64,000 bases of DNA, taken from Phycisphaerae bacterium (GTDB lineage: Bacteria > Planctomycetota > Phycisphaerae > Sedimentisphaerales > Anaerobacaceae). The stretch is taken from positions 82,242 to 146,241 of the forward strand of contig JAQTLP010000008.1 of assembly GCA_028714855.1 (NCBI GenBank), in the 5' to 3' direction. This document shows positions 17,126 to 25,893 of this stretch, piece after piece (the first letter of the stretch is position 1; each line of letters opens with the position of its first letter). A program made the translations under genes and the position numbers. The notes beneath the pieces are model-generated. The model was given only the letters and a program-made list of their open reading frames with translations. It was not told where the DNA came from and did no database searches.

Positions 17126-17284
17126 ATGAGTCCTGATGGGCAAAGCGGTGGTGGAAAAGCAGTAACGTCCAATAATCTCTACACTATTATCCTCGCCTTA
17201 GCATTTTGTGCAGTTTTGGCCACTGCGATACTGGTTACCTACAAATGCTACTTCCAATACGGCACATTTTTTAAAATTCCGTAG
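17126..17284 (+). CDS. Small single-span membrane protein (52 aa) upstream of mreB
   Basis: MSPDGQSGGGKAV, then one hydrophobic span (LYTIILALAFCAVLATAILV), then YKCYFQYGTFFKIP. GAGGT lies 6 nt before the ATG. It sits in the gap between the coiled-coil gene and mreB. The Gly/Ser-rich N terminus followed by one transmembrane helix suggests a small membrane subunit. Not recognised; function unknown, but its position suggests cell-shape machinery. Confidence 0.6.
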   Translation: MSPDGQSGGGKAVTSNNLYTIILALAFCAVLATAILVTYKCYFQYGTFFKIP

Positions 17285-17297
17285 CCGAGATTGACTA

Positions 17298-17326
17298 TTG
17301 ACAAACCGGCCTTTAGTATATACAAA
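17298..17326 (+). promoter_or_regulatory. Internal promoter upstream of mreB
   Basis: TTGACA (17298-17303), a 17-nt spacer and TACAAA (17321-17326); TATACA at shorter spacing is an alternative -10. It lies about 30 nt upstream of the mreB SD, so mreBCD may also be transcribed independently. Confidence 0.5.
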
Positions 17327-17355
17327 TAGTCTATCTATTAAGAAGGGACTCGAAA

Positions 17356-18405
17356 GTGCTACTGGACACAATCTTAGGCTGGTTTAGCATGGATATGGGC
17401 ATTGACCTGGGCACATGCACTACCCTGGTCTGTGTCCGCGATAAAGGTATTGTCCTCAATGAACCCTCCGTAGTAGCCGTCCGCAAAGGCACCAATATCG
17501 TTCTAAATAACGGCGAAGCCGTCGGTTTGGTTGCGCGCGAAATGCTGGGCAAAACACCCGGCTCAATCAGCGCAATAAGACCTCTGAAAGACGGAGTAAT
17601 CAGCGATTTCGAAATCACCGAGGCAATGCTGAGTTATTTTATCAGGAAAGTTCACGGCAGAGGCGGCCTAATCAGACCCCGAGTTGTGATAGCCGTGCCA
17701 AGCGGGATAACAGCGGTAGAACGGCGGGCTGTCATAGACAGCGCCGAACGTGCAGGCGCCCGAAAGGTTTATCTGGTTAAGGAGCCGATGGCAGCAGCCA
17801 TCGGAGCCGGGCTTCCCATTACCGACCCGACGGCCTCTATGATAGTCGACACCGGCGGCGGGACAACGGAAGTTGCCATAATAAGCCTGGCGGACATCGC
17901 AACCTGCGAATCAATCCGCGTCGGCGGCGACGATATGGACGAAGCGGTGATTAATCATCTCAAAAAGACCTACAACCTGCTCATCGGCGAACCAAGGGCA
18001 GAAAAAGTGAAGATACAAATCGGTTCTGCTGCTCCGCTGGAAGAGGAACTGACAATGGAGGTAGCAGGCAGAGACACAATTTCGGGGCTGCCGAGAAAAA
18101 TCGTCGTAACAAGCGAGGAAATCCGCGAGGCTCTTCGGGAACCCATCGCTGCAATCATAGACGCAGTTACGACGACGTTAGAGAAGGTCGAGCCGGAACT
18201 GGCTGCCGATTTGATAGAAAACGGCGTGCATCTCTGTGGAGGCGGGTCACTGCTGCGGGGAATGGATACCATCCTGGCAAATGCGACCGGCCTGAAGGTT
18301 GAAAGAGTCGAGGACCCACTAAGCTGTGTGGCCCGCGGTACCAGCGTATACCTGGAAAACCTGGAATTGTGGAAGGATACGATGGACCATAACGAGTACA
18401 GGTAA
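17356..18405 (+). CDS. mreB: Rod-shape-determining actin homologue MreB
   Basis: 349 aa. Forms membrane-associated filaments that guide lateral murein synthesis. Actin-fold phosphate loops are visible: MGIDLGTCTTLVC at the N terminus, and MIVDTGGGTTEVAIISL near 160; also the adenosine motif GVHLCGGGSLLRGMD near 290, and MLGKTPGSISAIRPLKDGVI. Start GTG 17356 is supported by AGAAGGGA 8 nt upstream. The N terminus MLLDTILGWFSMD is a probable amphipathic membrane anchor. Followed by mreC, mreD and PBP2. Confidence 0.95.
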   Translation: MLLDTILGWFSMDMGIDLGTCTTLVCVRDKGIVLNEPSVVAVRKGTNIVLNNGEAVGLVAREMLGKTPGSISAIRPLKDGVISDFEITEAMLSYFIRKVHGRGGLIRPRVVIAVPSGITAVERRAVIDSAERAGARKVYLVKEPMAAAIGAGLPITDPTASMIVDTGGGTTEVAIISLADIATCESIRVGGDDMDEAVINHLKKTYNLLIGEPRAEKVKIQIGSAAPLEEELTMEVAGRDTISGLPRKIVVTSEEIREALREPIAAIIDAVTTTLEKVEPELAADLIENGVHLCGGGSLLRGMDTILANATGLKVERVEDPLSCVARGTSVYLENLELWKDTMDHNEYR

Positions 18406-18432
18406 GGATGCCTGTGCTGCGCAGTATAAGCA

Positions 18433-18448
18433 GCCCGCTGAGGCGGGC
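18433..18448. repeat. GC-rich palindrome between mreB and mreC
   Basis: GCCCGC (18433-18438) pairs with GCGGGC (18443-18448) around TGAG. One of several short GC-rich palindromes in the mre-PBP2 operon; possibly an RNA-processing or mRNA-stability element. Confidence 0.4.
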
Positions 18449-18507
18449 GGAGGAAGGTCGGCGGAGCGAGCAACATCTGATATCGCAGAAACAACCGACC
18501 AATAAAT

Positions 18508-19362
18508 ATGGCAAGGCGGCAAATCAGAATCTGGGTTCCCAAATATAATAAAAGGCATTTGGAGTACCCCTCCAGAGGAATGTTATTCACATGGTTTATG
18601 TTAGCAGGATTTATCTTTCTGCTGGGGCCGCAGAACCTGACAAATAAATTTCAGTTCGCTTTTGCTCACCTTTTCCGCTGGCCTTTAAGCATCGGCAGAA
18701 CCATGACCCTTTCGGCACGTACGCAGCCGCAGCTCACAGACGTTGTCAACCGCAGAACATACGACCAGCTCCAAAATCATCTTGCTAACCTTACAGAGGA
18801 GCTGAATCAGGAACACCAAAAGGTCGAGGAGCTGTCGAGGATGCGCAACAGGCATCCATTGGAAGGCGCCGCCCTGGTGCTCGCCGATGTAATCACAGCC
18901 TCTGCCGAGGGGCTTATTATCAACCGCGGCCAGGACGACGGCCTGCAAAAAGGCCAATTTGTGCTTGGCGACAACAGTATCATCGGGACCATATCCGATG
19001 TTTCATCGCGCACCGCCAAGGTTGAGCTGATTACAGAAACCACATCCAATATGGCGGCAGAGATAAACGGATTAAAAACGGTAATCCGGGGCAACGGCAA
19101 GAACTCGGCCAAGGTCCAACTGGTTTCGATAAAGCACAAAATCAAAATCGGAGACAATGTTTACGCCTGTAAAAAGCCGGGACTGCTGGACGCCCCGATG
19201 ATTATAGGAACGGTGGCTCAATGTAAAGCGGCCGATGAAAATCCGATGCTGTGGGACATAACGGTAAAACCTTCCTGTGATATACGGAAACTTACCGAGG
19301 CAGCAGTGATTATAATGAATCCCGCCCCTGCCGCAGGGGCGAGGATGAATCCGCAAAAGTAA
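18508..19362 (+). CDS. mreC: Rod-shape-determining protein MreC
   Basis: 284 aa. One membrane span at about 25-42, a coiled coil at about 75-112 (QLQNHLANLTEELNQEHQKVEELSR), then two beta-barrel subdomains beginning ALVLADVITASAEGLIINRGQDDGLQKGQFVLGD when read in two pieces around GLII. It bridges MreB/MreD to the periplasmic synthases. The last residues (NPAPAAGARMNPQK) are encoded by a GC-rich palindrome at 19323-19341, so the tail appears to be a repeat-derived extension. It is followed by mreD after 73 nt. Confidence 0.9.
   Translation: MARRQIRIWVPKYNKRHLEYPSRGMLFTWFMLAGFIFLLGPQNLTNKFQFAFAHLFRWPLSIGRTMTLSARTQPQLTDVVNRRTYDQLQNHLANLTEELNQEHQKVEELSRMRNRHPLEGAALVLADVITASAEGLIINRGQDDGLQKGQFVLGDNSIIGTISDVSSRTAKVELITETTSNMAAEINGLKTVIRGNGKNSAKVQLVSIKHKIKIGDNVYACKKPGLLDAPMIIGTVAQCKAADENPMLWDITVKPSCDIRKLTEAAVIIMNPAPAAGARMNPQK
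19323..19341. repeat. GC-rich palindrome inside the 3' end of mreC
   Basis: CGCCCCTG (19323-19330) pairs with CAGGGGCG (19334-19341) around CCG. It encodes PAPAAGA of MreC. Closely related to 21513-21531 in the PBP2 gene and to palindromes at 48837 and 50382. Confidence 0.55.
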
Positions 19363-19402
19363 CCTATGGTTTCATTCTGCAATACACTGCGAAATAAGGA
19401 TT

Positions 19403-19417
19403 TCCGCCCAAGGCGGA
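19403..19417. repeat. Short palindrome TCCGCC-CAA-GGCGGA upstream of mreD
   Basis: Perfect 6-bp stem with a 3-nt loop; same stem as 10717-10731. It lies just before the mreD SD (GTGAGG), so it may influence mreD translation. Confidence 0.5.
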
Positions 19418-19435
19418 TAAAAGTGAGGACATAAA

Positions 19436-19933
19436 ATGCGTTGGCTTCGGTTTGCAGCTTTTATCTGTTTAGTCACCGTGCTGCAAGCAGGTCTGGTCAA
19501 TATAATTGCCATCAGCCGTTTGGGTATCAAACCTGATTTGCTGTTAATCCTTATGGTTTTCTTTTCCCTCTACTGTAATCAGCAGGAGGCAATTATAACA
19601 TCCTTCACAATAGGTTTCGCCGCTGATATTATTGGTTCTGCAATGGGTCCTCAAATAATCAGCTTTGGTCTTTTCGGGACGCTGCTGTCATACCTGCACG
19701 GTGTTGTCATTATTAAAAAAATGCCTTATCAGTCGCTCGTGATATTCATCAGCAGTATTCTGACCGGTGTGATAGCTTATTTTTTAACGCTTCTTAAGGG
19801 CCAGCCGGCAACGGCCAATGCATTTACGGTTATTTTCGGGACGTCCGTGTATTCGAGCATTGTGGGGCCATTTTTGTTCTTGCCAGCAGCGTGGCTGATG
19901 CGTATAAAGACACATCGCACCGGGCAGCATTAA
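19436..19933 (+). CDS. mreD: Rod-shape-determining protein MreD
   Basis: 165 aa, about five membrane spans (residues 5-22, 30-50, 58-80, 97-118, 130-155). Assigned on size, topology, the LGIKPDLLLILMVFFSLY motif near the second span, and position between mreC and PBP2. Integral membrane partner of MreC and PBP2 in the elongation complex. SD GTGAGG upstream. Sequence of MreD is always weakly conserved, so the name rests partly on context. Confidence 0.88.
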   Translation: MRWLRFAAFICLVTVLQAGLVNIIAISRLGIKPDLLLILMVFFSLYCNQQEAIITSFTIGFAADIIGSAMGPQIISFGLFGTLLSYLHGVVIIKKMPYQSLVIFISSILTGVIAYFLTLLKGQPATANAFTVIFGTSVYSSIVGPFLFLPAAWLMRIKTHRTGQH

Positions 19934-19992
19934 ATTCGTATCCGGTGGACCGTAAAGCGTATCTCGAAAAGATACGAGATGCGAAAGGCAAG

Positions 19993-22125
19993 ATGCAAAA
20001 TACTACTTACAACAAGCAAATTAAAATCTTTATAATATTAGTCGCATTTTGTCTGTTTGTCCTGCTGCTTCGGCTGGTACAAATGCAGCTGGTGTCCAAA
20101 TCGTTTTATCTTGATAAAATCACAAAACTAAGGCTTCAAAAAAGCCGCAGCCGGCAATTTAAAACTGTCAGAGGCACAATACTCGACAGGAACGGCAAAG
20201 TATTGGCCGTCGACGAACCGCAATTTCAACTGTATGTAAATTACGGCCTTACCTGTTTTATGGATGACCGCGTCAGGGAAGGTTACCTGTTAAACAAAAA
20301 AGACGATGCAGACGCCTCGGCCAAAATACGGAAAAAGCTGGACGACGGTCTGGCGGATTTGGACCTGATAATCAGCAAATGTGCTCAGCTCGGAGGGGTC
20401 AAACCAACAGAAGTAGAAACTCAAATACAAAAAATAAATGATTTTGTCTGGAAGCGGCGCGCGTTTCAGGCATGGCGGAACAATTTTCCGAACTCGGAAG
20501 TCTTCGAAAGATATGAAAATATAATCAGCATCCCGGATTATATCGCGGCAGCCGATTTCGAGAAAAAGGAGCCAAACTCAGCCGAACGGCTTCGACTTAT
20601 CAGCAAAGTTGATATTGCCGAGATGCACAAGAGCTGGCCGTTAGTGAAGTTAAAAACCGACGACGATATCTTTACCGCGCAGCTGGAGTTTTCAGATATT
20701 GACGGCGTTCAAATTCTGGCAAAAGGAGAAAGAGTATACCCCTTCGGCTCAGTCGCCGCCCAAACAATAGGCTGGGTAGGCCCTGCGACACAACAGGAAG
20801 ACAGGCAGCTCTTCTCAGATGATAACCTGTCGAGATATCTTGAAGGTGAAGTTTGCGGACGAGAGGACGGCGTCGAGTACGTCTGCGAACCTGTTCTCCG
20901 CGGCAGACGCGGTAAAGCCGTCTATGACATAGACCGCGAGCTGATAGATGAAACCAAAGCACAGCTCGGCGAGGATGTTTCATTAACATTAGACATAGAG
21001 CTTCAGCAAAAAATAGAAAAACTCATAACCAACTGCAATAGCAACAAAAATTGCCTGGCGCCGACAGCGGCCGTCGTAATCGATGTCGCAAGCGGAGAAA
21101 TCTTAGCACTTGTTTCAACACCCGTTTTTGACCTGAACCGCATCAGGCCAGACTATACCCGCATGGCCAACGACCCCAACGGGCCGCTGCGAAACCGGGC
21201 AATAAACAAGCAGTACCCGCCCGGCTCAGCAGTAAAGCCTGTGATTCTGATAGCTGGTCTCGAATCCGGCAGAATCACCCCTGACGAGGTCATACACTGC
21301 CGGGCCGAGAAAGCACCGAGAGGCTGGCCGAACTGCTTGATATACAATAGATACCGTTCCGGCCACGACGATATGTGGCAGAACAAAGCTCGCAACGCCA
21401 TCAAAGGCAGCTGCAACGTCTATTTTTCCCGGCTCGCAGACAGAATCGAGCCGGAGGTTTTGCAGCAATGGCTGTCGGCATTCGGGTACGGCCGCGTCTC
21501 GCCGCTCGTCCTCGCCCCTCCCAGAGGGGCGGGACTCGCGCAGACTGGTGATGGGGACGAAGCGCGAGATTTAAGACAGGTATCGGGCCAAATATCGACA
21601 ATCCCGGTAGAAGGCACAAACCCCGCTTTCGAGCAGTTACTGCCGATTGCAAAAAGCGAAAGAAGATACTTCGGCATAGGACAGGGAAATCTGCGAGTCA
21701 CGCCGCTGCAGGCGGCAAACGCAATGGCGGCTATCGCCCGAGGCGGAATCTTCAAACAGCCGAGACTGTTTATGGATATTCGAAATTCGGATGAAATTAA
21801 TCTCAGAATTTCAGCGGAGACCTTATATACCGTTTATGATGGTATGTATGCCGTGGTTAACGAACCCCATGGAACAGCTTATAAAGAATTCGTCTACGCC
21901 GGCCTTGCCGAGCAGGATGCGAAAGTTTACGGCAAGACCGGCTCAACACAGGCCCCGGAAACTGCCTGGTTCTCCGGTTTCGCCGTAGATGGAAAGGGAA
22001 GGAAATTAGCGGTCGCGGTATTAGTCGAAGGCGGCCAGCACGGCTCAAGCGACGCTGCGCCGCTGGCGCGTGACATCATCCAGTTCTGCATCGAAGCCGG
22101 ATATCTCGGCCAAACTTCAAATTAG
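19993..22125 (+). CDS. mrdA: Penicillin-binding protein 2 (elongation transpeptidase)
   Basis: About 710 aa from ATG 19993 (GAAAGG 5 nt upstream); in-frame GTGs at 19891 and 19945 could extend it, the first overlapping mreD. One membrane span (residues about 12-33), a dimerisation/pedestal domain starting VRGTILDRNGKVLAVDEP, and a transpeptidase domain with SAVK (Ser 412), SCN (473-475) and KTG (648-650). The pedestal contains an unusually long charged helical insert (residues 90-240). Between SxN and KTG a palindromic repeat (21513-21531) is translated as LAPPRGAGLAQ. Cross-links lateral murein with MreBCD. Converges on ftsI with a 4-nt overlap. Confidence 0.9.
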   Translation: MQNTTYNKQIKIFIILVAFCLFVLLLRLVQMQLVSKSFYLDKITKLRLQKSRSRQFKTVRGTILDRNGKVLAVDEPQFQLYVNYGLTCFMDDRVREGYLLNKKDDADASAKIRKKLDDGLADLDLIISKCAQLGGVKPTEVETQIQKINDFVWKRRAFQAWRNNFPNSEVFERYENIISIPDYIAAADFEKKEPNSAERLRLISKVDIAEMHKSWPLVKLKTDDDIFTAQLEFSDIDGVQILAKGERVYPFGSVAAQTIGWVGPATQQEDRQLFSDDNLSRYLEGEVCGREDGVEYVCEPVLRGRRGKAVYDIDRELIDETKAQLGEDVSLTLDIELQQKIEKLITNCNSNKNCLAPTAAVVIDVASGEILALVSTPVFDLNRIRPDYTRMANDPNGPLRNRAINKQYPPGSAVKPVILIAGLESGRITPDEVIHCRAEKAPRGWPNCLIYNRYRSGHDDMWQNKARNAIKGSCNVYFSRLADRIEPEVLQQWLSAFGYGRVSPLVLAPPRGAGLAQTGDGDEARDLRQVSGQISTIPVEGTNPAFEQLLPIAKSERRYFGIGQGNLRVTPLQAANAMAAIARGGIFKQPRLFMDIRNSDEINLRISAETLYTVYDGMYAVVNEPHGTAYKEFVYAGLAEQDAKVYGKTGSTQAPETAWFSGFAVDGKGRKLAVAVLVEGGQHGSSDAAPLARDIIQFCIEAGYLGQTSN
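21513..21531. repeat. GC-rich palindrome inside the PBP2 transpeptidase coding region
   Basis: CGCCCCTC (21513-21520) pairs with GAGGGGCG (21524-21531) around CCA, in frame, encoding APPRGA. Same type as the palindromes at 19323, 48837 and 50382. Confidence 0.55.
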
Positions 22126-23819
22126 AGCGGATGTTTTTCGAGGTAAGTGAGGGTTTTTTCAAGTATCCTGCCGACGACGGGCGAGGCAACGGCCCCGCCG
22201 GTATAACCTTTGCCGAGCGAAATTTTAGGCTTTCGCACCGAAACTAAAACGAGCACTTTCGGGTCCTCGGCCGGTGCTCCGCCTATGAATGAAGCGATAT
22301 AATCGGTCTTCGAATATCCCCGCCGATTGCTGTTGGCGATGTTGGCGGTTCCGCTCTTGCCGAATACCTGCCATTTTTCGAGTCTGGCGGGCTTACCTGT
22401 CCCCTGGTTAACCACGCCGACCATAGCATCGGTAACGACCCACTTTGCGACCTCGGGCTTAATGACGACCCCCGCGGACGGCTCCGGCTGTTTGTTCTCA
22501 ATAATTTTGCCGTCGTTATCCACCATTGCCAGGACAAGGAACGGCCGAACCGAATGTCCGCCGTTGGAAAGTATGCAGAAAGCCTGAATCAGCTGAAGCG
22601 CAGTTACTGAAATTTCCTGACCGAAAGGTATTCGAGTTACACTATATCCGGTCCAGCCCGAAAGCGGCGGCAGGAATCCCGGCGCCTCGCCCGGCAACTC
22701 GATGCCTGTTTCCTGCCCGAAGCCGAAACGTTTCATTCCGCTGTGGAGCCCGATTTTGCCGAGTTTTTGTCCGATTTTGGCCATTCCTATATTGCTGGAA
22801 ACAGTCAGAATCTCGCTTACCGTCAGGCTGCCATACCTGTGCCCGCCGTATTCGCCGATTTTTCCGAAGCCCTTGCCGTGATAGTTTCCCTCCTCGCAGT
22901 ATATTTTTTCATTCTGATTAACAACACCTGCATCGACCGCCATCGCAGCAACAATCGGCTTTAAGATACTGCCGGGTTCGAACTGGTCGGTTATGGCGCG
23001 GTTGCGGAAATGGTCAACAGGAGTTGACCCAATGTTATTAGGGTCAAAATCAGGCAGCGAAACAAGCGCCAGAATCGCCCCCGTTTTTGCATCAGCCACA
23101 ACCGCTATAGCCGCTTCGGCCTGGTAGGCGTGGTATTGCTTTATCAATTCGGCACGTGCAAACTGCTGAATGGTGGCATCGATGGTCAAAATAATGCCGA
23201 CGCCGTCACTGACAACGCTATCCTGCTGTTTCAGCCGGATAGGTCTGCGGGCCGCATCGGCAAAAAAAATGTTCTGTCCCGGCGAACCGCCGAGCTCTTT
23301 GTTGTATTGTAACTCGATGCCGCCTAATCCCTGATTGTCAGCGCTTGTAAAACCGACAACATGTGCGGCCAGGGAACCGACCGGATACTGCCTTCGCCAA
23401 TCCGACTGAACACCGATACCATAAATTTTAGCGGCCGCTTTACACTGGTCTGCGTCGGCGCCAACTCTGATTTTCGCAAAGCCCGGATTTTTACTGTCGG
23501 TGATAAGCCTGCAGATTTCGTGTGCGCCCACATCAAGTATCGGAGCGAGTCTGACGGAGGCATCCTTTGGGTCTTTTATAACTCTCGGCTCAGCAAAAAC
23601 GGTCTGGACTCTGTTGCTCGCGGCAAGCATCCTTCCCCGGCAATCGAGAATCACGCCTCGCTGAGGCATTTGGACTATGCGCCCCTGCTGCTGCCTAGTG
23701 CAGGCGGCAATATAATCGCCGCTTTTGAAATACTGCAGATAAAAGCACCGCCCCGCAAGTGACAAAAATGCCACTATCAAAAAAATAAAGAAGAAAATGA
23801 TGATTCGGACATTTTTCAA
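22122..23819 (-). CDS. ftsI: Penicillin-binding protein 3 / FtsI division transpeptidase
   Basis: 565 aa. N-terminal membrane span (residues 5-24), PBP dimer domain (RGVILDCRGRMLAAS), and transpeptidase domain with catalytic SILK (Ser 284), SSN (341-343) and KSG (488-490), plus the class-B motif GFGQETGIELPGEAPG. Monofunctional septal cross-linking enzyme. No PASTA domains, so closer to FtsI than SpoVD. Last gene of the mraZ cluster; preceded by an ftsL-like gene 4 nt upstream. No murE, mraY or murF follows: the cluster stops here against the convergent PBP2 gene. Confidence 0.92.
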   Translation of the reverse strand: MKNVRIIIFFFIFLIVAFLSLAGRCFYLQYFKSGDYIAACTRQQQGRIVQMPQRGVILDCRGRMLAASNRVQTVFAEPRVIKDPKDASVRLAPILDVGAHEICRLITDSKNPGFAKIRVGADADQCKAAAKIYGIGVQSDWRRQYPVGSLAAHVVGFTSADNQGLGGIELQYNKELGGSPGQNIFFADAARRPIRLKQQDSVVSDGVGIILTIDATIQQFARAELIKQYHAYQAEAAIAVVADAKTGAILALVSLPDFDPNNIGSTPVDHFRNRAITDQFEPGSILKPIVAAMAVDAGVVNQNEKIYCEEGNYHGKGFGKIGEYGGHRYGSLTVSEILTVSSNIGMAKIGQKLGKIGLHSGMKRFGFGQETGIELPGEAPGFLPPLSGWTGYSVTRIPFGQEISVTALQLIQAFCILSNGGHSVRPFLVLAMVDNDGKIIENKQPEPSAGVVIKPEVAKWVVTDAMVGVVNQGTGKPARLEKWQVFGKSGTANIANSNRRGYSKTDYIASFIGGAPAEDPKVLVLVSVRKPKISLGKGYTGGAVASPVVGRILEKTLTYLEKHPL

Positions 23820-23823
23820 TTTT

Positions 23824-24054
23824 TCAATTGCCTGATTTATTGGCGTCGAGACGGTGCGAAACAGCGGCGGGACTTATTAAATTTTCCAGCCGAAGCTGCT
23901 TTTGCCAAAGCTGCTGTTTCAGCCGATTCTGTTCGGCTGTGCACACACAAATTTTATAGAAAGTGCGGTTGTCAGCGTTACGGAGATAAATGGTAAGAAT
24001 TAAGGCAGCCGTAAAACAAAAAACAACAAAAACAAAGCAAAACCAAGACCTCAT
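23824..24054 (-). CDS. FtsL-like division protein
   Basis: 76 aa: a short N terminus, one membrane span (residues 4-22), then a helix with heptad character (CTAEQNRLKQQLWQKQLRLEN split across about 36-60) ending PAAVSHRLDANKSGN. Size, topology and position between rsmH and ftsI are those of FtsL, a bitopic septal protein with very low sequence conservation. The name is an inference from context and topology. Only 4 nt from ftsI and 9 nt from the LysM gene. Confidence 0.65.
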   Translation of the reverse strand: MRSWFCFVFVVFCFTAALILTIYLRNADNRTFYKICVCTAEQNRLKQQLWQKQLRLENLISPAAVSHRLDANKSGN

Positions 24055-24063
24055 TGCGTAACC

Positions 24064-24906
24064 TTACCGAGCCGGCAATTTCAAATTCATCCCAACGAAA
24101 AGATTATCCTCGCTGTCTAAAACACCGGCGTTCAGCTCTGCTATCTCGCTGCAGCGGCTTCCACTGCCAAGCTGGTCGGCGGCAATCTGCCATAAACTGT
24201 CGCCTTCACGCACAACGTAGCTGCTGTTTTGTTCCGCCGGGCTGCTATTAGCCAAAAGATGTCTATCACCGATGGATTCGACCTTAGTAAATTCCGTCCC
24301 GGAAAGGACGTTCACAATCCTGTCTTTATCCGGCGCCGAAGCCACCAGCGGCGGTATGACAAGCTTTTGCCCGACACTGAGTTCGTCGGGTGATTTCAAT
24401 TGTTTGCGATTGGCCTTGAATATCCTGGTGATGTTTATTAGTTTGTTGCCTTGTCTGGAACCGTAAAATTTTCTGGCTATGCTGGCGAGGCTGTCGCCTT
24501 TACTGACGACATAGATTTTTGAAAGCAGTGTTTCATCCGATTCGGCCTTCGGACTTTCGTCTATTGCCGCCACTGCCTGCGCCGCAACAGCAATCGCCTG
24601 CTCCGCCGCGGTCTCTTTTATGATTGAGGTGTTTTCCGCCGCCGTCATTGCAGGAATAATATCCTGATTGCCTGCGGAAGGCAGTTCAACCTGCGCCGGC
24701 TTTTGTTCTACCGATTCTCTCATATTAATGACCCCGCGCTCCTTGGCTGCGATGGCAGGCAGATTGTTCTGCGACCTAACCATTTTGGTGGTCAGCTCAT
24801 TATTATTTCCGCTTTCGTGAAAGCTCGGCAGCCCGTTAATTACAAGTGCGATTATGAATATAAAAACCAAACCTAACAGCAACCCAATCTTGGCGTCGGA
24901 AGCCAT
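24064..24906 (-). CDS. Membrane-anchored protein with two LysM domains
   Basis: 280 aa. One N-terminal span (residues 7-27), a low-complexity Ala/Glu-rich linker (30-130), a LysM domain at about 132-188 (IYVVSKGDSLASIARKFYG ... GQKLVIPP) and a second at about 228-280 (YVVREGDSLWQIAADQLG ... GMNLKLPAR). LysM binds the glycan backbone of murein. Placed inside the division cluster between rsmH and the ftsL-like gene, so it may tether septal machinery to the wall; that is an inference. It is not a usual member of dcw clusters. Confidence 0.85.
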   Translation of the reverse strand: MASDAKIGLLLGLVFIFIIALVINGLPSFHESGNNNELTTKMVRSQNNLPAIAAKERGVINMRESVEQKPAQVELPSAGNQDIIPAMTAAENTSIIKETAAEQAIAVAAQAVAAIDESPKAESDETLLSKIYVVSKGDSLASIARKFYGSRQGNKLINITRIFKANRKQLKSPDELSVGQKLVIPPLVASAPDKDRIVNVLSGTEFTKVESIGDRHLLANSSPAEQNSSYVVREGDSLWQIAADQLGSGSRCSEIAELNAGVLDSEDNLFVGMNLKLPAR

Positions 24907-24936
24907 AATGAAACTCCTTTTTCCTTTTTTAGTATC

Positions 24937-25881
24937 TTACGACTTTTGGGCAATTCTTAACTTTGCGCTTCTTGCTCTCGCGTTTTCTGATATTTCCTGC
25001 CGCGACGGCACAATCGGCTTTTTTGTGACGTCGGAGTAAATATTATCCTTTTTATTCTGCTTAAAACTATTCTTAACTAATCTGTCTTCCAAACTATGAT
25101 AACTAATGACAGCTACCTGTCCATCTTTCTTTAACAGTCCCGGCACCGAACCAAGCAGCTTCTCCAGGTTTCCCAGCTCATTGTTTACTGCTATTCGCAG
25201 GGCCTGAAAGGTTCTGGTTGCCGGATGTATTTTTGTCTTTCCTTTCCCCGCCGGCCTGTTAAGCGCCTTGCAAATTACCGCTGCCAGCTGGCCGGTTGTA
25301 GTTATCGGCCGGCCCTGACGATGATTTACGATAAACCGCGCTATCCGCCTTGAGGCCCTGTCCTGGCCAAACCCGTAAATCAAATCGGCCAAGTCTTTTT
25401 CATCCGTCTTATTAACTATATCGGCAGCGGTGGTCTTTAATCTTTCGTCGATTCTCATATCAAGGGGCGAATCTATCTGGAAACTCAGCCCCATCCTGGC
25501 GCCAGCCAGCTGCGACGAGCAGAGACCCAAATCAGCCAATATAAAATCGATCTTTTCTATACCCTGTTCGGAAAGCTGCTCACCAATCTGGGAAAAATTA
25601 GCGCGAATCAAAATAACCCTGCAAACAAGGTTCTTTAATCTTAAATGGGCCCTTCGGATAGAATCTTTATCGACATCCAGGCCAATGAGAACTCCCTCAG
25701 GGCCCAATCTTGAGCCGAACAGAAGACTATGACCTCCTTGTCCTATGGTCGCATCGACCATCACTCCATCCGTGGGCAAATGTATCCGTTCGGCCAACGT
25801 TCCTGCAAGAACCGGAATATGCGAAACTACCGAACTATTCACTTCTAAATCTGCAAACCCCATATAGGGTCTGGCTTCCAT
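24937..25881 (-). CDS. rsmH: 16S rRNA (cytosine1402-N4)-methyltransferase
   Basis: 314 aa. AdoMet-dependent enzyme (formerly MraW). Motifs: HIPVLAGTLAERI at the N terminus, VDATIGQGGHSLLF (AdoMet loop), LIGLDVDKDSIRRA, FILADLGLCSSQL, and near the C terminus RTFQALRIAVNNELGNLE and VISYHSLEDRLVK. Full length for the family. The N-terminal 15 residues before HIPVL are an extension; an internal start is possible. Follows mraZ and a small gene, as is usual for the start of a dcw cluster. Confidence 0.94.
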   Translation of the reverse strand: MEARPYMGFADLEVNSSVVSHIPVLAGTLAERIHLPTDGVMVDATIGQGGHSLLFGSRLGPEGVLIGLDVDKDSIRRAHLRLKNLVCRVILIRANFSQIGEQLSEQGIEKIDFILADLGLCSSQLAGARMGLSFQIDSPLDMRIDERLKTTAADIVNKTDEKDLADLIYGFGQDRASRRIARFIVNHRQGRPITTTGQLAAVICKALNRPAGKGKTKIHPATRTFQALRIAVNNELGNLEKLLGSVPGLLKKDGQVAVISYHSLEDRLVKNSFKQNKKDNIYSDVTKKPIVPSRQEISENARARSAKLRIAQKS

Positions 25882-25893
25882 TATTTGTTGATT

